This document shows, piece after piece, positions 34,355 to 42,484 of a stretch of 64,000 bases of DNA; positions within the stretch are counted from its first letter, which is position 1; each line of letters starts with the position of its first letter. The stretch is from Pseudoalteromonas sp. CO133X. Its GTDB lineage: Bacteria > Pseudomonadota > Gammaproteobacteria > Enterobacterales > Alteromonadaceae. Position numbers and translations under genes: made by a program. The notes beneath the pieces were generated by a model. It did not search any database. It was not told the DNA's origin and saw nothing but the letters and a program-made list of their open reading frames with translations. The stretch is from NCBI GenBank assembly GCA_004208945.1, contig SGPE01000030.1:434001-498000 (forward strand). Direction: 5' to 3'.

Positions 34355-34697
34355 AATCACTCCTTGTTTTTCTAATTTATTAATTAAAAGCAAGTTTCAA
34401 ACCAGTAATTTACTTAAACACTCATAATTAGAGCTAATAAAAACAGTGACTTAATAATTTAAAATAAATCTATCTTATAGTTTAGGTCATATTTTCACAA
34501 AATTATGAATAACTTACATAAGTGCATGAAAATAAATGAGCTAAAGTTGCCAAGTTGGACATCCATGCTAGGCTAACTAATAGAAAAGGTGTGGTTTTAT
34601 CATTTAATTACAGTCTTTTCTCTAAGAGTAATGTTTTTTTGCATCTAAAAAGATGAGTTAACCGTTAACTAAATACAACAAGAACAACAGGAACTTT
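34355..34697 (+). other. Non-coding stretch ahead of the ECF sigma gene
   Basis: 343 bases, AT-rich, no supportable ORF. It holds a possible sigma-70 promoter (TTGCCA at 34547-34552, 16-base spacer, TAGGCT at 34569-34574) and, nearer the gene, the ECF-type motif at 34639-34668. Two start sites, one housekeeping and one autoregulated, are plausible. Confidence 0.45.
34639..34668 (+). promoter_or_regulatory. Predicted autoregulatory ECF promoter before the sigma gene
   Basis: TTGCATCT, exactly 16 bases, then CGTTAA, 35 bases before the sigma ATG. The same bipartite pattern with identical spacing recurs at 35973-36002 before the DUF4331 gene. Confidence 0.6.
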
Positions 34698-35228
34698 ATG
34701 GACAATGATCAACTATTAGCACTGCTCAGTGCAACAGCAAAAGGTGATAAACGCGCTTTTGCTGATTTGTACCAGTCAACCAGTGCGAAGTTATTTGCTA
34801 TCAGCGTAAAAATGCTGGGTAATCGAGCTCAAGCTGAAGAAGTTTTACAAGATGCTTTTGTTAAAATATGGCATAACGCCAGTGACTATCAGGTATCTAA
34901 AGGTGCTGTAATGTCTTGGATGATAAGTATCGTGAGGTATCGCTGCTTAGATCTGTTACGTCATAAAAAAGTACGTAAAGAGCAAAGTTTAACTGATGAG
35001 CAAGAGCAAGAAGATCTGACCTCCATACAGGTGTCCTATGAGGATGACTCAAAATTAGTAGACTGTATTGAACAACTTGATCCACAACAAAGACAAGTTA
35101 TTCACTTAGCTTATTATAAGGGTTTGACTCATCATGAACTTGTTGATCATATATCGTCTCCTCTAGGTACGGTTAAAAGCTGGATCAGACGCGGGTTACA
35201 ACAGCTACAAAGGTGCTTAACATTATGA
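34698..35228 (+). CDS. ECF-type RNA polymerase sigma factor
   Basis: 176 residues with the minimal ECF architecture. Region 2: DLYQSTSAKLFAISVKMLGNRAQAEEVLQDAFVKIWHNA...VMSWMISIVRYRCLDLLRHKK (about 20-92). Region 4: LDPQQRQVIHLAYYKGLTHHELVDHISSPLGTVKSWIRRGLQQLQ (about 125-170), with the helix-turn-helix at HHELVDHISSPLGTVKSWIRRGL. Redirects RNA polymerase to its own promoters when the anti-sigma factor lets go. The stop overlaps the anti-sigma ATG (ATGA), and the gene has an AACAGGAAC ribosome-binding site. Controlled genes very likely include the DUF4331 operon next door. Confidence 0.93.
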   Translation: MDNDQLLALLSATAKGDKRAFADLYQSTSAKLFAISVKMLGNRAQAEEVLQDAFVKIWHNASDYQVSKGAVMSWMISIVRYRCLDLLRHKKVRKEQSLTDEQEQEDLTSIQVSYEDDSKLVDCIEQLDPQQRQVIHLAYYKGLTHHELVDHISSPLGTVKSWIRRGLQQLQRCLTL

Positions 35229-35914
35229 ATTATGAAAACCAAACACTTATTGATATGTTAGCCGCTGAATATGTGCTTGGCACTTTAAGAGGCCCTGCCC
35301 GTGATAGGTTTGCTAGGTTAATGCTAACATCAACTCGTGCCCGAGAAGCAACATGGATGTGGGAGCAGCATCTTAACAACTTAGCAAGTTCCATTGAGTC
35401 TATCCCTCCTGATGATCATGTATGGGAAAAAATAGTTAGTCGTGTCGACCCAGATGTTATTCCTATTCACAGCAAAGCAAAAAAATCGAATTCATCGATA
35501 CTCCAAGCATGGTCATTAATAGCAACTGCTGCATGTATTGTGCTTGCTCTGATCATTTGGCAGCCTCATGAGTCTGCAAAATCTCAAGCACAACAAATCG
35601 CATTATTCAAAAATCAAGAGCAAACACCTTTATGGTTTATTGATGTTCAACAAAATAACTTATCAGTGAAAGCATCTGCCGCGTTAATTCCTCGCACCGA
35701 TAAGGATTATGAACTTTGGATGATAATAAAAGGGCAAGAAGCGCCTATCTCCCTTGGCCTATTACCAAAGTCAGGAAGAATAGAACTACCTAAGGATGCC
35801 CGCTTTAATGCAGATGACATAAGCTTACTTGCAGTCAGCCTTGAACCATTAGGGGGCTCCCCAAATGGCTCACCAACTGAGGTTCTTTACACCACAGAGC
35901 TAGTTGTTCTTTAG
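35225..35914 (+). CDS. RskA-like transmembrane anti-sigma factor
   Basis: 229 residues. N-terminal helical sigma-binding region (about 1-75) of the anti-sigma K type, MLAAEYVLGTLRGPARDRFARLMLTSTRAREATWMWEQHL. Then one membrane span (about 97-115, WSLIATAACIVLALIIW), and a C-terminal RskA domain outside the membrane (about 125-229), with LWMIIKGQEAPISLGLLPKSGRIELP. The anti-sigma sequesters the sigma factor until a periplasmic signal triggers release, usually by proteolysis. The ATG at 35225 overlaps the sigma stop (ATGA); AAAGGTG lies upstream. A terminator follows, so sigma plus anti-sigma form their own unit. Confidence 0.88.
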   Translation: MNYENQTLIDMLAAEYVLGTLRGPARDRFARLMLTSTRAREATWMWEQHLNNLASSIESIPPDDHVWEKIVSRVDPDVIPIHSKAKKSNSSILQAWSLIATAACIVLALIIWQPHESAKSQAQQIALFKNQEQTPLWFIDVQQNNLSVKASAALIPRTDKDYELWMIIKGQEAPISLGLLPKSGRIELPKDARFNADDISLLAVSLEPLGGSPNGSPTEVLYTTELVVL

Positions 35915-35921
35915 ACTAATA

Positions 35922-35945
35922 AGCCGTGCTAAGCACGGCTTTTTA
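35922..35945 (+). terminator. Terminator after the sigma/anti-sigma unit
   Basis: AGCCGTGC-TAA-GCACGGCT stem followed by TTTTATG. It isolates the regulators from the DUF4331 operon, which therefore relies on the ECF-type promoter beyond it. Confidence 0.8.
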
Positions 35946-35972
35946 TGTTTTTGTTAAAAAACTTTAAAGTTA

Positions 35973-36002
35973 TTGCATCCAGTTAAATTACTAATACGTA
36001 TT
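35973..36002 (+). promoter_or_regulatory. Predicted ECF-dependent promoter of the DUF4331 operon
   Basis: TTGCATCC, exactly 16 bases, then CGTATT, 42 bases before the ATG. It matches the motif before the sigma gene in sequence and spacing. Confidence 0.62.
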
Positions 36003-36038
36003 CACTATGACTTAATTTAAAAAACTAAGGATAAAGTC

Positions 36039-37631
36039 ATGAAGAACGTAACTCCATCTCTTATTGCAATTGTAGTATGTAGTACCCTATTCAGCTCTCC
36101 AACTGAAGCTTCAAGTCATCGTGAAGCGCCAAACATCGCGCGCTTTCCGACATTAGATTCAACTGACTTTTACGCGTTTAATAGCTACGAAGAAGGTCGT
36201 GGCGACTATGTCACCTTTATCGCTAACTATATCCCACTTCAGGATGCATATGGCGGCCCTAATTATTTCGCTATGGATCCTGATGCAACTTACAGCATTC
36301 ATATCGATAATGACGGTGATGCCATAGAAGATATGACTTTTGCTTTTAATTTCAAAAGCATGCTCCCTAATGACAATATGGGAGTTGCACTCACAGTGGG
36401 ACCAGAAGGCAACCAAAGAACCGTGGCAGTACCTCTTAAAAACGTAGGTGGTGTCGCAGCTGGAAATGACGCTGCAGTAAATTTTAGTGAGTCATATACT
36501 GTTAGTGTTATTTCAGGCCCACAACGTACCGGCACTAAAGCAATGCTGACCAATACCATGAACAGCAGTAATGAGTTTTACAAACCACTTGATTACATCG
36601 GTAACAAAACATTCTCATCGATGTCTGCTTATAAAGAATATGCAAACCAGTATATCTACACTGTTGCGATTCCAGGATGTAGCGGTATGGGTAAAGTATT
36701 TGTAGGCCAGCGTAAAGACCCATTTGTTGTTAACCTTGGTAAAACTTTTGACCTAGTTAATTATGTGCCAGTTGAAGGCGACAGTGCCCCTGGGGCAGGT
36801 GACGGTAATGGCTTTCCTGGAGGTATTACGCAATCTGCAGACAATGATGATTTAGCAATGAAAAATGTCACTGCAATCGCAGTTGAAGTACCCAAAGCAT
36901 GTGTCACTGGTGAAGGTAACGGCACAATTGGTAGCTGGACAACGGCAAGTTTACCTCAGGCACGTATTTTAAACCCAAATGCTTCATTTGCTAAAAATGC
37001 TGTGAACGGGGGTGCCTTAACACAAGTGTCTCGCCTTGGTAACCCACTTGTAAACGAGCTTGTCATTGGCCTTAAGGATAAAGACACTTTCTCTACATCT
37101 GCTCCTGCTGATGATGGTCAGTTCGCTGATTATGTAACACACCCTTCACTACCCGAACTACTTAACATCTTATTTAAAGATGCTGTAAATACTACCTTAG
37201 GTACGAATATCGAAACCCTTGCACCAACCAACTTCCCTCGTGTTGACTTGGTAACTGCGTTTTTAACTGGTTTCCCAGGTGTAAACCAGCTTGCAACTGT
37301 AACACCATCAGAAATGCTACGTTTAAATACCGCTATTGCAGCAACGGCGCAATCAGAACAATCCGCATTTGGCGTAGCAGGTGATGATTTAGCTGGCTTC
37401 CCTAACGGTCGTCGTCCGGGTGATGATGTTGTTGATATTGCGCTTCGTGTTGTAATGGGTCGTTTGTGTTATCCAATCCCTGTCAACGGCACCGACACAG
37501 ACTTAGGTTTATGCACATCAGATGATGCGAGTGTAGGTACTGTTCCATTCACAGATGGTGCACCATTGGATGCAAGTATGATGGATGCTAGTTTCCCTTA
37601 TCTTGCAACGCCAATTGCTGGGTCTAAGTAA
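36039..37631 (+). CDS. DUF4331 secreted protein, main product of the ECF cassette
   Basis: 530 residues. Signal peptide (KNVTPSLIAIVVCSTLFSSPTEA) followed at once by the family hallmark SSHREAPNIARFPTLDSTDFYAFNSYEEGR (about 25-54). The body has many beta strands, repeated TFAFNFK-like segments, calcium-type acidic stretches such as DNDGDAIED, and at the C-terminus GRRPGDDVVDIALRVVMG. DUF4331 proteins are extracellular or periplasmic and have no defined function. It is probably the most strongly expressed gene of this operon: it stands first behind the ECF-type promoter and has CTAAGGATAAAG before the ATG. Confidence 0.9.
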   Translation: MKNVTPSLIAIVVCSTLFSSPTEASSHREAPNIARFPTLDSTDFYAFNSYEEGRGDYVTFIANYIPLQDAYGGPNYFAMDPDATYSIHIDNDGDAIEDMTFAFNFKSMLPNDNMGVALTVGPEGNQRTVAVPLKNVGGVAAGNDAAVNFSESYTVSVISGPQRTGTKAMLTNTMNSSNEFYKPLDYIGNKTFSSMSAYKEYANQYIYTVAIPGCSGMGKVFVGQRKDPFVVNLGKTFDLVNYVPVEGDSAPGAGDGNGFPGGITQSADNDDLAMKNVTAIAVEVPKACVTGEGNGTIGSWTTASLPQARILNPNASFAKNAVNGGALTQVSRLGNPLVNELVIGLKDKDTFSTSAPADDGQFADYVTHPSLPELLNILFKDAVNTTLGTNIETLAPTNFPRVDLVTAFLTGFPGVNQLATVTPSEMLRLNTAIAATAQSEQSAFGVAGDDLAGFPNGRRPGDDVVDIALRVVMGRLCYPIPVNGTDTDLGLCTSDDASVGTVPFTDGAPLDASMMDASFPYLATPIAGSK

Positions 37632-37641
37632 GGAGGCAATT

Positions 37642-38154
37642 ATGTGTAAATTCAATCGTTCTACCTTACTCCTTAGCGTTTTTGCAGGCGTACTCGCAGG
37701 CTGTGGCGGTAGTGATAATGATGACAAAATGAAACCGACACCTGTAAACAATGCACCCAGTGCAATTGATGCAATGGTAACAACACAAACAGAAGTTGCT
37801 ATTGAAGATATGCTAAAAGGGTCTGACCCTGACGGGGATGCACTCACTTACAGTTTAGTGTCAGAACCGAGCTTAGGTGATGTTGTTGTTAATGCTGATG
37901 GTAGTTATACGTATACGCCAAATCCAGAAACAACAGGCTCTGACAGTTTTGATTTTGCTGTGACTGATAGTAAAAACAGTCAAGCAACAGCCACGGTGAG
38001 TATCACCATTGAGGCGTTACAAGTTGACTTTGCAACAATTGGCCGTGCTGCATTTAGTCAGAGTGCATCAGATAAACCATTGAGCCTAAACGGTCGTGTA
38101 TTTACAAATACAGGCGCAGAGGCAAACTTTGATGATCTGGTTAGTGGAAATTAA
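37642..38154 (+). CDS. Lipoprotein with a cadherin/Ig-like domain
   Basis: 170 residues from the ATG at 37642, which has AAGGAGG eight bases before it (a stronger site than any other in this operon). Signal peptide ending in lipobox LAGC (Cys20), an acidic linker (GGSDNDDKMKP), then one tandem-repeat-type beta-sandwich: DMLKGSDPDGDALTYSLVSEPSLGDVVVNADGSYTYTPNPETTGSDSFDFAVTDSKNSQATATVSI. This is the bacterial Ig-like (VCBS/cadherin-like) unit; the DPDGD segment would bind Ca2+. A C-terminal domain of about 45 residues (FATIGRAAFSQSASDKPLSLNGRVFTNTGAEANFDDLVSGN) is unassigned. It may anchor or display the DUF4331 protein. Confidence 0.85.
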   Translation: MCKFNRSTLLLSVFAGVLAGCGGSDNDDKMKPTPVNNAPSAIDAMVTTQTEVAIEDMLKGSDPDGDALTYSLVSEPSLGDVVVNADGSYTYTPNPETTGSDSFDFAVTDSKNSQATATVSITIEALQVDFATIGRAAFSQSASDKPLSLNGRVFTNTGAEANFDDLVSGN

Positions 38155-38194
38155 TTGCAAACTTGGCCATGGATGGCCTTTATAAGGATAAATC

Positions 38195-39193
38195 ATGAAA
38201 TTATTTTCTTTCTTCCTACTATTTACAACAACGCTATTGCAAGCAGAGCCATATATACCAAACGACGAAGATGTAATAGCAAGTTCAAGAAGTCCTTTAC
38301 CTGCCACATTAACAAAATACGAATTGGCAACGTTATTTGAGCAGAATCAATGGGCTGGTAAAACAGAATCAAACCAAGGCCTGTTAAAAAATTACTTATC
38401 AGAAAAAATTCGCCAAACTGATGACCCTGATATCCACTACTATTATGCACGCCTGCTGCAACGCGAGCACAAGTTCGAACTTGCTTTGGCGGTACTGAAT
38501 GATTTATTGAAAAACGACCCTAGCCATGTGAATTCAATTTTACTAAAAGCAAATATTCTTAAAGTACAAGGCCAATTTGCAGCAGCAAATTCAAATTGCT
38601 TATCGCTGGTGGGTAAAGCCAGTATTGAGACAATTTCAACCTGCTCACTTGATGTTAAAAGTCAAATGGGTGATTTGGCAAAAAGCTATGAAGGCTTAAA
38701 AAAAATTATCAAAGAGCGAAACATAAGCATGAATACACGCCATGTTCTTGCAGAAATGGCTTATCGATTAAACATGCCAGAGCAAACCTTACAGTATTTA
38801 AATGAAGTTGACTTAGCAAAAGCACCTGTCAGCTTAGTTGTGTTGTGGGCAAATGCGCAATTAGCGCTTGGTAATAACGAAAAAGTGCTCGTGACACTTT
38901 CAAAACTTACAGCAGATGAAAGCAATCTAGAAGATGCTTTATTACTTCGCTTGGCACAAGCAGAACTAAAAAAAGAAGACAGCCAATCAAGTAAGTGGCA
39001 AACACTGCTGAAAAAGCGAGTAACACTACGAGAATTGAGACAAGACACCTATCATGCCAGTGACCTTGCTTGGTATTATTTAATGATAAATCATGATCCT
39101 ACAAAAGCCACTTATTGGGCAAACGTTAACTGGCAGCATGCTAAGTTAGAGAGCGATAAACGCCTGCTCGAATTAGCGACCAAGAACAACTAG
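38195..39193 (+). CDS. TPR-containing exported protein of the ECF cassette
   Basis: 332 residues. Signal peptide (KLFSFFLLFTTTLLQA), then alpha-helical TPR-type repeats, clearest in DIHYYYARLLQREHKFELALAVLNDLLKNDPSHVNSILLKANILKVQGQFAAANSNC (about 88-143) and TRHVLAEMAYRLNMPEQTLQYLNEVDLAKAP (about 177-207). TPR proteins act as scaffolds. Two cysteines (SNC, STC) flank a short loop. It lies 40 bases after the lipoprotein gene, where a GGCCA-TGGA-TGGCC hairpin could modulate read-through, and nine bases before the HupE/UreJ gene. Function unknown. Confidence 0.85.
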   Translation: MKLFSFFLLFTTTLLQAEPYIPNDEDVIASSRSPLPATLTKYELATLFEQNQWAGKTESNQGLLKNYLSEKIRQTDDPDIHYYYARLLQREHKFELALAVLNDLLKNDPSHVNSILLKANILKVQGQFAAANSNCLSLVGKASIETISTCSLDVKSQMGDLAKSYEGLKKIIKERNISMNTRHVLAEMAYRLNMPEQTLQYLNEVDLAKAPVSLVVLWANAQLALGNNEKVLVTLSKLTADESNLEDALLLRLAQAELKKEDSQSSKWQTLLKKRVTLRELRQDTYHASDLAWYYLMINHDPTKATYWANVNWQHAKLESDKRLLELATKNN

Positions 39194-39202
39194 GAAATTA
39201 CA

Positions 39203-40303
39203 ATGAAACAGTCACTTTTAATTGCTTTAATGCTTTTTGCTTGTAGCTTTACGTTAAAAGCACACCAATTAAGTACAGCCTATTTGAATCTCGAAGCTGA
39301 TTCGACCGAGCAGTTAAAGTTATCGGGCTCTTGGCAGGTTGCCGTTGGTGATTTAGAACAAAAAATCCCCTTTGATTTAAACCAAGATAACGTGATTACA
39401 TGGCAAGAAATTAAAACCAAACAATCGGCAATTACCTCTTATCTAAGTAATCATTTTTCTACAGTGCAATCTGCAGCGCCTTGCTTGTTATCTTACAATG
39501 GAGAATTAAAAGTAGACTCTCACTTTAATCAATCATACATTGATGTCCCTGTTCAGATAATTTGCCCAAGCGCGTCTGCCGCAATTACCTTAAAATACAC
39601 CGCGCTATTTGATATAGACTCAAATCATAAAGCGATTGCAGCTGTTGCTAATTCAAGCAGAGTGTTTAGTCAGAACAAGCAATCGCAAGTCATTAATTTC
39701 AATAAATCGAGTTACAGTGACACATTCATCGAATATGTCTATCAGGGCGTGTTACATATTTGGATGGGTGTCGACCATATTTTATTCCTTGTGGCTCTAT
39801 TATTAACATGCGTTCTCGTTAGAAATGATAAACGTTGGCAAGGGATTAATTCTAAAAAGAAAATAGCCGTGGATACAGCGTGGATCATCACCGCTTTTAC
39901 ACTCGCCCACTCAATCACGTTGACAGCTACTGCATTGGAACTGGTATCACCTAATAGTCGTTGGGTTGAACTGGGAATTGCAATTTCAGTGCTATTTGCA
40001 GCGCTTAATAATATTTGGCCACTAATTGTTCGCTTAGGATGGGTAACCTTTGCATTTGGTCTGTTGCATGGAATGGGCTTTGCCAGCGTACTCGGTGAGC
40101 TTGGCTTATCTTCTAATTACCAATTGATGAGCATACTTGCATTTAATCTAGGTGTAGAGCTAGGTCAACTTGCAATTTTAGCTGTTTGCTTACCGTTACT
40201 TATTGCTATGCGAAATTATGATTGGTACAAAAAATGGGTCATGCCAGTAGGGTCAGTTGCAATTGCTCTTATCGCGTTACAGTGGTCAATAGAACGATTT
40301 TAA
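39203..40303 (+). CDS. HupE/UreJ-family membrane protein with N-terminal EF-hand-like exported domain
   Basis: 366 residues. Signal peptide (KQSLLIALMLFACSFTLKA), then a soluble periplasmic domain of about 160 residues. In it sits DLNQDNVITWQEI (about 53-65), a near-canonical EF-hand loop (D-x-N-x-D-x-x-I-x-x-x-E). The C-terminal half has six or seven spans with the HupE/UreJ_2 pattern: HIWMGVDHILFLVALLLTCVL, FTLAHSITLTATALEL, FAFGLLHGMGFASVLGEL. Conserved His and Asp residues there (H-IWMG-VDH, AHS, LHGMG) could bind a metal. Related proteins are proposed Ni/Co permeases, but this subfamily is uncharacterised. Last gene of the cassette, ended by a strong terminator. Confidence 0.87.
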   Translation: MKQSLLIALMLFACSFTLKAHQLSTAYLNLEADSTEQLKLSGSWQVAVGDLEQKIPFDLNQDNVITWQEIKTKQSAITSYLSNHFSTVQSAAPCLLSYNGELKVDSHFNQSYIDVPVQIICPSASAAITLKYTALFDIDSNHKAIAAVANSSRVFSQNKQSQVINFNKSSYSDTFIEYVYQGVLHIWMGVDHILFLVALLLTCVLVRNDKRWQGINSKKKIAVDTAWIITAFTLAHSITLTATALELVSPNSRWVELGIAISVLFAALNNIWPLIVRLGWVTFAFGLLHGMGFASVLGELGLSSNYQLMSILAFNLGVELGQLAILAVCLPLLIAMRNYDWYKKWVMPVGSVAIALIALQWSIERF

Positions 40304-40330
40304 AAATAGAGGCGTATCGCGCCTCTATTT
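40304..40330. terminator. Bidirectional terminator between the ECF cassette and tetR
   Basis: AAATAGAGGCG-TATCG-CGCCTCTATTT, an 11-bp stem between two convergent stop codons. Confidence 0.88.
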
Positions 40331-40334
40331 GATA

Positions 40335-40952
40335 TTACTCAAAAGGGACTAACAAAGTCTTCATGGCGGGTTTTAGTGCCTTCATTATCTGCTCAGTATC
40401 AAGGGAAGGGTTAAGCATCTTTCTGAGCAATAACCCGCCCATTACTGAAAACATTACTTCAATACGAGCATTTACCTCAGACAGCTCTGTGTCTTGCAAA
40501 GGACCTCTTTCACCGATTAGTAACTCACGCATAGAATCACGAGCATGGGTATCGGACTCTCTCAGTAAATTAGCCACTTTTTCATTGCGCGCAGCTTCAG
40601 CTAACATTTCTAAATCAAGCGCACCTTGGTTTAAATCAGTATGGCGTTCAACCCCTCGCTCTAGGCCATCGAGCAGCACCGTAACACGGTCACCGGGTTT
40701 ATTAGCAAACTCTTTAAAGATAGAGAACATCTCTTCCATGTCGCGCTCGACAATAGATTCAATGATAGCTTCTTTACTCGCAAAGTAATTGTAGATATGG
40801 CCAGCACTCATACCCGCTGTTTTAGAAATTTCAGCCATACCCGCACCATGGTAACCTTTGCGTCGGAAACAATCAGCAGCCGCACAAAGCACTTGATTCC
40901 GTCTGGCCTCAGCAATCGCAGGGTCGTTGTGTCTTTTGGTTTTTTGCGTCAT
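40335..40952 (-). CDS. TetR-family regulator, probable repressor of the adjacent RND pump
   Basis: 205 residues. N-terminal HTH typical of TetR: RRNQVLCAAADCFRRKGYHGAGMAEISKTAGMSAGHIYNYFASKEAIIESIV (about 18-69, recognition helix SAGHIYNYF). The remaining all-helical domain binds inducer and dimerises. It sits on the same strand downstream of the pump operon. A 28-bp palindrome at 46804-46831, next to the operon start, is a plausible operator. The gene may be partly cotranscribed with the pump genes or use its own promoter in the 128-base gap. Confidence 0.9.
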   Translation of the reverse strand: MTQKTKRHNDPAIAEARRNQVLCAAADCFRRKGYHGAGMAEISKTAGMSAGHIYNYFASKEAIIESIVERDMEEMFSIFKEFANKPGDRVTVLLDGLERGVERHTDLNQGALDLEMLAEAARNEKVANLLRESDTHARDSMRELLIGERGPLQDTELSEVNARIEVMFSVMGGLLLRKMLNPSLDTEQIMKALKPAMKTLLVPFE

Positions 40953-41004
40953 TTTGTCTCCGAGGTAATGTGACGTGGGTTAACTATAACTTAAATAAGG
41001 TTTA

Positions 41005-41048
41005 CATGATCTTAATCATTGCTTGGTGGTAAAACAACTAAGATCATG
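41005..41048. repeat. Inverted repeat between the outer-membrane efflux gene and tetR
   Basis: Arms CATGATCTTA (41005-41014) and TAAGATCATG (41039-41048), perfect 10 bp, 24 bases apart. No T run follows, so it is more likely a regulator site or weak RNA structure than a terminator. It lies 53-96 bases upstream of the tetR start. Confidence 0.5.
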
Positions 41049-41080
41049 CAAGTCCTTAAATAAATTATGCAATTGATAGT

Positions 41081-42484
41081 TTATTGAGCAAGCTGTTGGG
41101 CACTCCAGCCACCACCGAGGGCTTTGTAAAGGTTAATTTGGCTCGCAAGATACGCTTGCTTACCTAAAATTAACTGCTGCCCTGCACTATACCAATTACG
41201 TTGTGCATCCAGCACTTGCAAATAACTATCAGCACCTTTTTGGAAGCGTGCATCCGACAAGGTAAAAGACACCTCATTGCTACGATAAAGATCATTTAAA
41301 GCATCAAGCTGTTGTTTATAACCTTGACGGTCTGCAAGTGCATCTGATACTTCTTTAAACGCCTGCTGGATAGTTTGCTCATAACTTGTTAGCGCAGCTT
41401 CTTGCTGTGCTTTAGCCACATCTAAGTTAGCCTGATTACGTCCCATATTAAAAATAGGTAAGTTAATCGAAGGTACAAAACTCCATGTGCCTGAGCCTGA
41501 ATCAAACAAATTATCAAGATCAGCTGAAGCTGTTCCAGCATTGGCTGTTAAACTAATACTTGGATAAAAAGCCGCTTTCGCAACACCAATATTTGCATTA
41601 GCAGCAAGTAGGTCATGCTCAGCAGCTCTTATATCAGGACGCTGTGTTAATAACTCAGACGGTAAACCAACAGGCACCTCAGGCATGTTAAGCACTGTAT
41701 CAATACTTTGCGTAGGTAATAAATCGGCACTCACCGTTTTACCCACTAAAAAGTCTAAGGCATTTTTATCACGCTTAAGTAAGCGTTGATAATTTGCAAT
41801 ATCCACCTTTGCTGTTGCTACTGTGCTTTCTAACTGAGATAGCGTTAACTGTGAGGCAGCTCCCAATGCGAAAGTCTTTCGCGTTAACTCTAATGACTCT
41901 TGTTGTGATTTAAGCGTATCGTTAGCAAGCGCAAGTAACGCTTTATCAGTTGCGTAGTTTAGCCATGCATTAACCAGTTCAGATATCAAGCTGATGCGAA
42001 CACTGGTCAAGCTATACTCTGCTGAGTATAAGTTTTGCAGTGCCTGCTCAGACTGATTACGTACTTTTCCCCACAGGTCAAGCTCGTAAGCCGTTAAGCC
42101 AACCGTTGCAGAGTATTGCTCTGTGATTGTCGCTTGCCCTGTGTTAGATAAATCTGCTGGTAAACGCTGACGTGTGCCTGATGCATTTAAATCGATACTT
42201 GGATACAAATTTGAATCCTCGATTTGATACATAGCTCTCACCTGCTGCACATTGAGTGCAGCAGTTTGAATGTCTTTGTTATTCTCAAGCGTGAGTTGAA
42301 TTAACTGTTGTAATTGTTCATCACTAAAGAATGTTTGCCAATGCAGCGCGTTTATATCGCCTTCACTACCCTCTACATCATAGTTTTGCGCAACGGGTAA
42401 TTCACGTTGTTCAAGGTCTGGCGCCATATTACAAGCAGAGAGTAACAAAGCTGCCACAGAAACAGAAACGAGTTTAAGGGTCAT
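41081..42484 (-). CDS. Outer-membrane efflux lipoprotein (OprM/NodT type)
   Basis: 467 residues. Lipobox LSAC (Cys18) after a signal peptide. Two outer-membrane efflux repeats (helical hairpin plus beta strands), with LPVAQNYDVEG and LTLENNKDIQTAALNVQQVRAMYQI near the front and PVGLPSELLTQRPDIRAAEHDLLAANANIGVAKAAFYPSISL in the middle; the latter is a family hallmark. Trimer forms the outer-membrane channel and periplasmic tunnel of the pump. Its ATG overlaps the stop of the RND gene by one base, so it is coupled. Confidence 0.92.
   Translation of the reverse strand: MTLKLVSVSVAALLLSACNMAPDLEQRELPVAQNYDVEGSEGDINALHWQTFFSDEQLQQLIQLTLENNKDIQTAALNVQQVRAMYQIEDSNLYPSIDLNASGTRQRLPADLSNTGQATITEQYSATVGLTAYELDLWGKVRNQSEQALQNLYSAEYSLTSVRISLISELVNAWLNYATDKALLALANDTLKSQQESLELTRKTFALGAASQLTLSQLESTVATAKVDIANYQRLLKRDKNALDFLVGKTVSADLLPTQSIDTVLNMPEVPVGLPSELLTQRPDIRAAEHDLLAANANIGVAKAAFYPSISLTANAGTASADLDNLFDSGSGTWSFVPSINLPIFNMGRNQANLDVAKAQQEAALTSYEQTIQQAFKEVSDALADRQGYKQQLDALNDLYRSNEVSFTLSDARFQKGADSYLQVLDAQRNWYSAGQQLILGKQAYLASQINLYKALGGGWSAQQLAQ

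Noticed and set aside
36159..36723. Several minus-strand ORFs within the DUF4331 gene
   Set aside because: Shadow frames of a gene with a clear signal peptide and SHREAP motif.
38155..38450. Small ORFs on both strands around the TPR gene start
   Set aside because: Overlap the real gene, lack ribosome-binding sites and conserved features.
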